Shown here one piece after another: positions 57,874-64,000 of a DNA stretch of 64,000 nt. The translations under genes were made by a program, and so were the position numbers. Position 1 is the first letter of the stretch. The number at the start of each line of letters is the position of its first letter. The DNA is from Schistosoma mansoni (taxonomy: Eukaryota > Platyhelminthes > Trematoda > Strigeidida > Schistosomatidae). Location of the stretch: positions 17,318,245 through 17,382,244 of the forward strand of contig NC_031496.1 in NCBI RefSeq assembly GCF_000237925.1, written 5' to 3'. The notes under the pieces were generated by a model, which did not search any database, was not told the origin of the DNA, and saw only the letters and a program-made list of their open reading frames with translations.

Positions 57874-58541
57874 TATCTTTGTGCACATTTTAGTAGTGAG
57901 CATCTCTATGAAGGTCTATTTAAACATATCTTCTAGCACGATAATGCCATTTGTAATCTGCATATCTTTTTATCACAGAGAAAAGGCCAATTGATATTGT
58001 AGTAACTTTAAGACTATGTGATGTTTATATGAATCAATGATTTCTTTTGTATTGATGACTGCTTGATTCTGAATTCCTAATACACTGCATTCGTTCGTGC
58101 TCGGCTCATCTAATACTTCTTGATTAAATTGTGTTTTCGCTGGGATTACTAGTTTATACTATAATTTAAATACTCCTAAACACCACACAAAGTCTTTATT
58201 AATCTGTGTGCTTCTTTTCCGATGAACGTAAGGAAATGGGCCACAATATTAAAATCCCTAACATCTTGCATGGTCATAGTCCAGATTTCGAATCTCTCCA
58301 TGTAATCCTCAAAAGTATTAAAATCTGAATGTACATCCAACCGTTCCATCGCAGCCTCCATCGTGACGTTATTGTGATATTTATGAGTATATGAATTACA
58401 GTATAAAATAGTAATCCCGGAGAAAACGCAATTCGATCAAGAAGTATTAGATTAGCACGAACGTATGTATAGCACTTGGAATTCGAAATCAAGCAGTCAT
58501 CAATACAAGGAAATCATTGACTCATATAAACACCATACTTT
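57874..58541 (-). mobile_element. Gypsy-type Gag start between inverted LTR-like ends, copy 2
   Basis: Reverse-complement copy of 37320-37977. The 61-codon Gag frame (58176-58361) is identical in protein sequence to copy 1. This copy has a 6-bp insertion in one LTR-like end (gctcggctcatc) and a better preserved outer terminus (gtatggtgtttatatgagtc). Shared flanking sequence (57874-58018) shows that the pair arose by copying a larger unit. Confidence 0.75.
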
Positions 58542-60648
58542 GTCATTTCCAGACAAGCCGATTACACCCCCTCACGCAGCTCTCAAGTAACTACTACTGG
58601 ACCATGTAGAGTATACAAATTTTGAGTGCGGTTAAGGGAAAGAGTTCAATGAAAGTACTCGCCTGGACACCTGAAATTCCACTACTTCACTACGTCATCG
58701 CAGCCCAATATGTAATGAAGGTTATTCAGATAACAATTCATTGGCGAGTTGTGAAACAGTTCTTTTAAATACCGAGAAACCCGTTTAATTATGGAGAATG
58801 TGATGCAATTATTCTTAAAACTTGTTTGGTAATCAGATTTCCGGAAAGCATCCAAAATGGCATCTTAACAATTACGTAGCCATGAACTGTATGTGATTAG
58901 TAATAATGATAACAACCGTGAGATGTCGTTCGACATTTAAAGAAACTTAGGGTTAAAAAAGAGGTGACAAAAGTTGCATCATTTTTCTAGATTCAGTGCA
59001 ATGTACAACAGTACCAACTGTAAAGTTCTTGGATGTACTCGTAAACTGTCCAGACTGGGCCATATCAAACTCTCAACTTTCCAAAAGTAGACTGAAAGTA
59101 ATTGGCACAATAAAAATGGAAGACATTCATGAGTTCACAATACTCAACAGACTTGTACCTTATAATCTTGAAGTCTTCAGGGCCGAATTAACATATTTGT
59201 TGCGTCTGGATACTTGCCGTACCTTGGGTACTCAGTGTGATCATATTCACAAAAATTGACTTAGGACATAGCTCAATAACTTAGTAGCTGAGGATGACAT
59301 TCTCAAGACAGGTAATCCCACTCTTTTTGAAGTGATTGAGTTTGTAAGCAGGCCATTACAGGTTTATGGACAACCTACTCCTAGATGTGCTTTTTGTGCA
59401 AAGACATATCTAAGATTATTCTGATCCCCAGTCCCGATTTGAAATCATACAGAAAATATATAAAAGCCATGTGAACATGAAAAGAGAATGAGCATGCACC
59501 AAAGTAAACGTGTTTTTGAGTTTAAATCCGGGAGCTTCTTGGACACACATCAAGCTCAGAAATGATTACGCTGATAATAAAAGAGGCGAAAATCAGTAGG
59601 TAATATTCCATACCGATTTTCTCGACTCATCCTGAAAGCCATTTGAGGTTAATTAACTTTTGTCTCTTATTCATGCCCGGTTGTGCACAATTATTGAAAC
59701 CTTTGACAGATTCCCGTACAGTATAGCTAGAAGATTCTAGTTTGAACATCAAGGCCACAAAAGTTATTGAAGAGATTGCGAACAAACTGATCAAGCATCT
59801 ATGCTAACCTTTCCCTACCACGACTTCTCAGGTTTTCTTATTTCTTGTGTGTGAATATTATACTGCTTCCAGTTACTCGGCATATTGCATTGGTGACACT
59901 TGCTTCAAATAATCTCACAGAAACGATAGGACGAAAGTATAGCACAACTGCGGCCGAACGCTATGAAAGAACGGTAAAATTTTGGCTGAGGTGAGCAATT
60001 TAGCAGTGTATGTCTGTGAGATCAAACATTCTTGCAGATACTTCCTCCGACTTGAGCAATTAGTTGGACAGTTTGGACGAAGCATTAAATAAAAAGCATG
60101 TAGACACTTAATACACAACCCATATAGTGAACTCTTGAAATGGTCAATAATTCAGGGGATAATCAAGAAGGGTTTCATTATTTCGTCAGAGGATTTACTA
60201 CGTTAACGAATTCGTATAAAATGTGTTATTCGTTCTAAATTGGAGTGGTCACATATATTGTTTCATCGAAACTTCACTCTCAAATTTATCGTTCGTATTA
60301 GATATATCTAGTGGCTTCGTGTGACAATATACCGGTTCGTATGTGTTGATTTCAGGCGAAACATTGACATCACTTAATTGTTTTACTTGTCAATTTTAAA
60401 TATTTATAACTTCTCTTTATTCATTCATTCAAAATTGAGTTTATTTTACCGGCACAATCGGCTCTGTCCATTAGAACTATCTATCCTCCTTTGTCCAGCC
60501 TGCTTATGATTAAAGTGTTATTTTTTCTAAGCAAATGTAAGGCATCTCGGCTCTGTTTGGTAAGTGTTTTCACACCATACTTGCTAATTTTGTACTGTTG
60601 GCAGATGTCCGCCAATATGGTCTTAAACGTAGTGGGTTCATCGAGTGA
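58542..60648. other. Intergenic stretch
   Basis: No gene recognised. An 87-codon frame at 58996-59259 (contains MEDIHEFTILNRLVPYNLEV) has no family I can name and no clear splice context. Confidence 0.4.
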
Positions 60649-61040
60649 CTTACTTACTTACTTACTTACGCCTGTTACCCCTCGTGAAGGAACATAGGCC
60701 GCCCACCAACATTCTCCATCCAACTCTGTCCTGATCAATCCTTTCCAGTTTTTTCCAGTTGTTATTCATCCTTTTCATATCTGCTTCTATTTCTTGACGT
60801 AATGTGTTCTTTGGCCTTCCTGTTTTCCGCTTCCCTTCCGGATTCCAGGTTATAGCTTGCCTCATGACGCAGTTTGGTGATTTCCTCGATGTGTATCCAA
60901 TCCAAACTCCGTCTGTAGCTCTTCTAGAGTTACTGCTGGTCTCAAGCCCGGGTAAAGGAGGAGGGTTGTGCATGGGGTTAGCGACTCCATCCCATAGGAA
61001 ACCTAACTAGGTAGAAAAAATGCTAACCAGAAAAAATAAT
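60649..61040. mobile_element. RTE insertion with inverted 5' segment
   Basis: 60649-60903 is the minus-strand RTE 3' end, starting with (TTAC)n and encoding [10 protein letters not shown]-type sequence and [20 protein letters not shown]. 60904-61040 is the RTE 5' UTR in plus orientation (caagcccgggtaaaggagga, gctaaccagaaaaaa). The two parts of one element point in opposite directions, as produced by twin priming. A Penelope-like element begins immediately after. Confidence 0.75.
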
Positions 61041-62830
61041 CCATGGAATGAGGTAGGGACGAAATCCAATCCGACTAAATTTCAAAAATTCAATGACGTT
61101 AAGGGTGTAGATATGAAAGCAGAGAAATTACTAGTCAATTCACTTAAAGAATTAAAAAATAAAAGAATACTTACTTCAACCGTTCACGATTCACTTAAAC
61201 CAACTGGATCGAACATACCGCGACTCTATGGTTTACCCAAAGCTCACGAAACATTGCATCCTCTTCGTCCGGTTTTAAATATGTATAATTCGCCTCACCG
61301 TAAGACTACAAAGTGGTTAATTAGAATCCTAGATACCTTACACAAACTAGTCGTCAATAGAAGCATGAAGAAGTTAACGATTTCGTTTCAAAGGTTGAAC
61401 ATACAAACTTAAATGGGAAACGGATGATATCTCTAGATGTTGCTTCCTTGTCCAACAATATACCATTAACTGAGACTATTGACTTTGTGTGGCAACGGTT
61501 ACTTGAAAAACAGATATTGGAGTTCCCGAGGTTAGTTTCAAAGAATTACTTCTGAAAAGTACAATGAAGGTACATTTTGTCTTTAATAACACATATTATG
61601 GACAAATTCATGGAACAGCGATGGGTTCACCACTAGGTTCTGTCCTTGCTGATTTTTTTCTTGAGAAACTAGAAGACGGCCCTTCCAAAGATGCTATCGA
61701 TAAATTTGACTTTTATTGTCGTAACGTTGATGATACGTTCATTATTGTCGATCAGAACATTGGAAAAGAAGAGCTTTAAAAACTATTCGACAACAAACAT
61801 TCAGCAATTAAATTTACGTGTAAAGAAGAACCTGATAAAAATTTCTCGACGTTTTGTTAAACGGAAAAGAAAATGGTTCTATCAATAGGAGTGTGTGTAG
61901 GAAAAGTTCTTCAGCAAGCCAGTACACACATTTTTCAACTTTGCATCCATTCATTATAAGAGAAACCTAGTCAAATGTCGTGCGAATGGAGTTAGGTAGA
62001 TATGCTCAATCGATATAATAAACAAGGAATTAGGGCTTATACATAACACGTTGATTGAAAAGGGTTATTCACAAGGTCTCGTGAAAGAAATGTTTAAATG
62101 TAATATAGCAGAAAATAGAGACTGATGAGTGACCTCTCTTCCTGAAGCTGCAGTTCAATGGAGATGTTGTTGATGATGTGCTACGTGATAAACTGACTAG
62201 AGCAGCCAAGAGAAGGTTTATTGCAACTAACTTCTGTCTATCGCACTCGACCGCAGTTAGTGAACACCCTCCTTCGTGGTTAGGGAAGGGTACCGTAATG
62301 ACAATAAGCATCTCGGTCCTATCACACCTGATCGACAGTGGTCATATGGTAGACAGAAATAAGTTATTTAAAGTTGTTTACCGTATTCCCATTAGTTATT
62401 CTCATGGATTTCGGTCTCGTCTCTTACGCAGCAGAATCTATAGGAATTTGAGCTAACCATCCAAGTCTTTGTGTTCATAAGAAATTTGTGACACGTTTAT
62501 CTTTTCTTTGGTCATAAGAAACGATTTTATTTCAGTGTCTATATTTTTCTTATCATTGACCTATTTCCCACTATGAAATATTGATTCAAGCCTTTATTAT
62601 TTTTATCACTAGTACACTCGTCATCATACTACTATTTTGTACTTTTCACTTATTATGTTTAGTTTTATAATATATTCCACTGTTATCATTGACTTATAAA
62701 TTGCCCTGGTTGGTTTAATAATTTAGTATACGTGTATAAATATTACTGTATGTTAGAGTAAAGCCTGATGAGGATCTAATGGAAAACAGTACTGTTCGCT
62801 TATACATATTGTTCTAAATAACAATATGAA
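61040..62830 (+). mobile_element. Penelope-like retroelement (broken)
   Basis: Plus-strand pieces in order: RT N-terminal part with LYGLPKAHETLHPLRPVLN (61220-61290), motif A ISLDVASLSNNIPL (61424-61465, after a frameshift), motif B GTAMGSPLGSVLADFFLEKL (61615-61674), motif C FYCRNVDDTFII (61708-61743), and a C-terminal region matching the GIY-YIG part of Penelope proteins (STAVSEHPPSWL and VLSHLIDSGHMVDRNKLF, 62178-62456). This class lacks an AP endonuclease and uses the C-terminal nuclease. Frameshifts near 61412, 61480, 61780 and 61990 make it inactive. The 3' UTR to 62830 shares its terminus with 16168-16604. Confidence 0.85.
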
Positions 62831-64000
62831 AATTTTTCAAACACTAGACGTTTGAAAAAACTAAGGCCGTAGGCGATCATACAATCACTGCATTATGGTG
62901 TCGTCGTACTACACTGATGTAATAAATGTAACGGAGTTGTATGCCATAGAACTGCTCATAAGTGGAAACCGGCAATGCTCTAATGAATTTAAAACTTTGC
63001 TAATAAATATTTCTGCATCATGTCTTTAATATAACCAAGTGAGTCAAACTCATAAATTCTGTCCAAATTAATTCAAATTATCGCCACTTCCTAATCACTA
63101 ACCGTGGAAGAATTCTGGACCATCAAAGATGTTAGCTATCAAAAGCACCAATACTTGTTATCATCAGCAAATATGCAACCGACTATCAATGTTAGCTTAC
63201 CAACATCTCCATTTGGCACTGTTGTAACTCAAAGAACACATTGAAAACTGAGTAAAATAGGATCGGTCAATAAATTGACTGACAATTATCACCATAAACA
63301 AATTGTTATTTCCTCGTGTTTTTCTTTACCTAATGAAGATAACTATTAATGTTTTCCCTCAGCTGCCTCCTTCGTAAACAATCTTGCCAGTCTCATAAGA
63401 TATCTGGTGTTGCAGTCATTTGTGTAAACCACCAGTGTAATCGAACGAGTGAATCCTCTGCAAACTGGGAGCATCCCTTTCGAATTCGCCCTCAAACTGA
63501 AGAAAGTTCATTATATCATGATAAATATCGGTCGGGTTTGTGCTCCTGACACTTGCAGCTAATGTTCTTTCTGATAACCGCATATGCAGAGCTCACAACT
63601 CATCATTTGGTAAAGATTTTTTAACTAAGAATAATGTACATTATATCACTTATGGTTTTATCACGGAAGTCGTATTAATTTCAAAAACACTAATTCATGC
63701 AATTTCAGACAAATCAAATTTATAGTTTCCGTTTAGGCTGATACTCATAACTAGCTTGTATGCACAGTAATTTCTAATCATACATCTGTTGGCACTAATG
63801 TGAGTAACTTGTTCATCATGTGATTGGAAACTTGAGTTTAGAGCATGTCTCTCATGACTACACTTATGTTCGACTGGTTATTGTTAGTTATCCATTTGAA
63901 ATTATTGAAATGACCACTACTTTATTGTGGCAAAACATCTTTAACAACAATTTTAATAATATTTTGTTCTCAAATAATAATTTATTACACGAAGCATGCC
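62831..64000. other. AT-rich intergenic stretch to the window end
   Basis: No gene recognised. A repeat-like block near 63838 is related to 28640. Confidence 0.4.

Overview
The window is AT-rich invertebrate nuclear DNA, almost certainly from a blood fluke (Schistosoma). The reasons are: many RTE-type non-LTR retrotransposons ending in (TAAG)n, a Penelope-like element, a gypsy-type Gag start of the kind seen in schistosomes, and tRNA-headed repeats that carry a hammerhead ribozyme (the Sm-alpha type of schistosome SINE/satellite). Host genes have several very small introns at one end and large transposon-filled introns elsewhere. The species cannot be named from the sequence alone.

Three host genes can be read. 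(1) 6023-8030 (+): two large exons of an SLC43-type major-facilitator transporter, missing only a short N-terminal exon. (2) 19756-24593 (-): an eight-exon coiled-coil protein of 276 aa whose length and layout fit HAUS1, a subunit of the augmin complex. Five of its introns are 31-45 bp around two exon clusters, separated by a 3.8 kb intron full of retrotransposon. (3) 47983-54409 (-): a complete six-exon quinoid dihydropteridine reductase (QDPR, 236 aa), with introns of 28 and 40 bp at its 5' end and transposon-filled introns after that. Weaker exon-like frames lie at 15487-15648 and 32455-32772.

Most of the rest is mobile DNA. One RTE family supplies copies or fragments at 5143-5636, 9640-10891, 13139-14853, 15701-15963, 30978-32385, 34052-35875, 40779-43977 (full length, 3.2 kb), 46205-47640 and 60649-61040. 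A second AP-endonuclease LINE group is at 21560-23835, 48540-49510 and 52058-52838. A Penelope-like element lies at 61040-62830 with a rearranged relative at 16168-16720. A gypsy-type Gag fragment between inverted LTR-like ends occurs twice, at 37320-37977 and 57874-58541, in opposite orientation.

The most unusual structures are: a hammerhead-ribozyme repeat array (56423-57633) made of exact 400-bp tandem units plus an inverted unit, with a 15-bp direct repeat outside the whole array, as if a multimer had been inserted by reverse transcription; a 2.5 kb palindrome (38068-40558) with 1,010-bp arms; young RTE copies that share the same reverse-transcriptase-killing mutations; and a 263-bp insertion consisting only of the RTE 5' end, with its own 14-bp target-site duplication.
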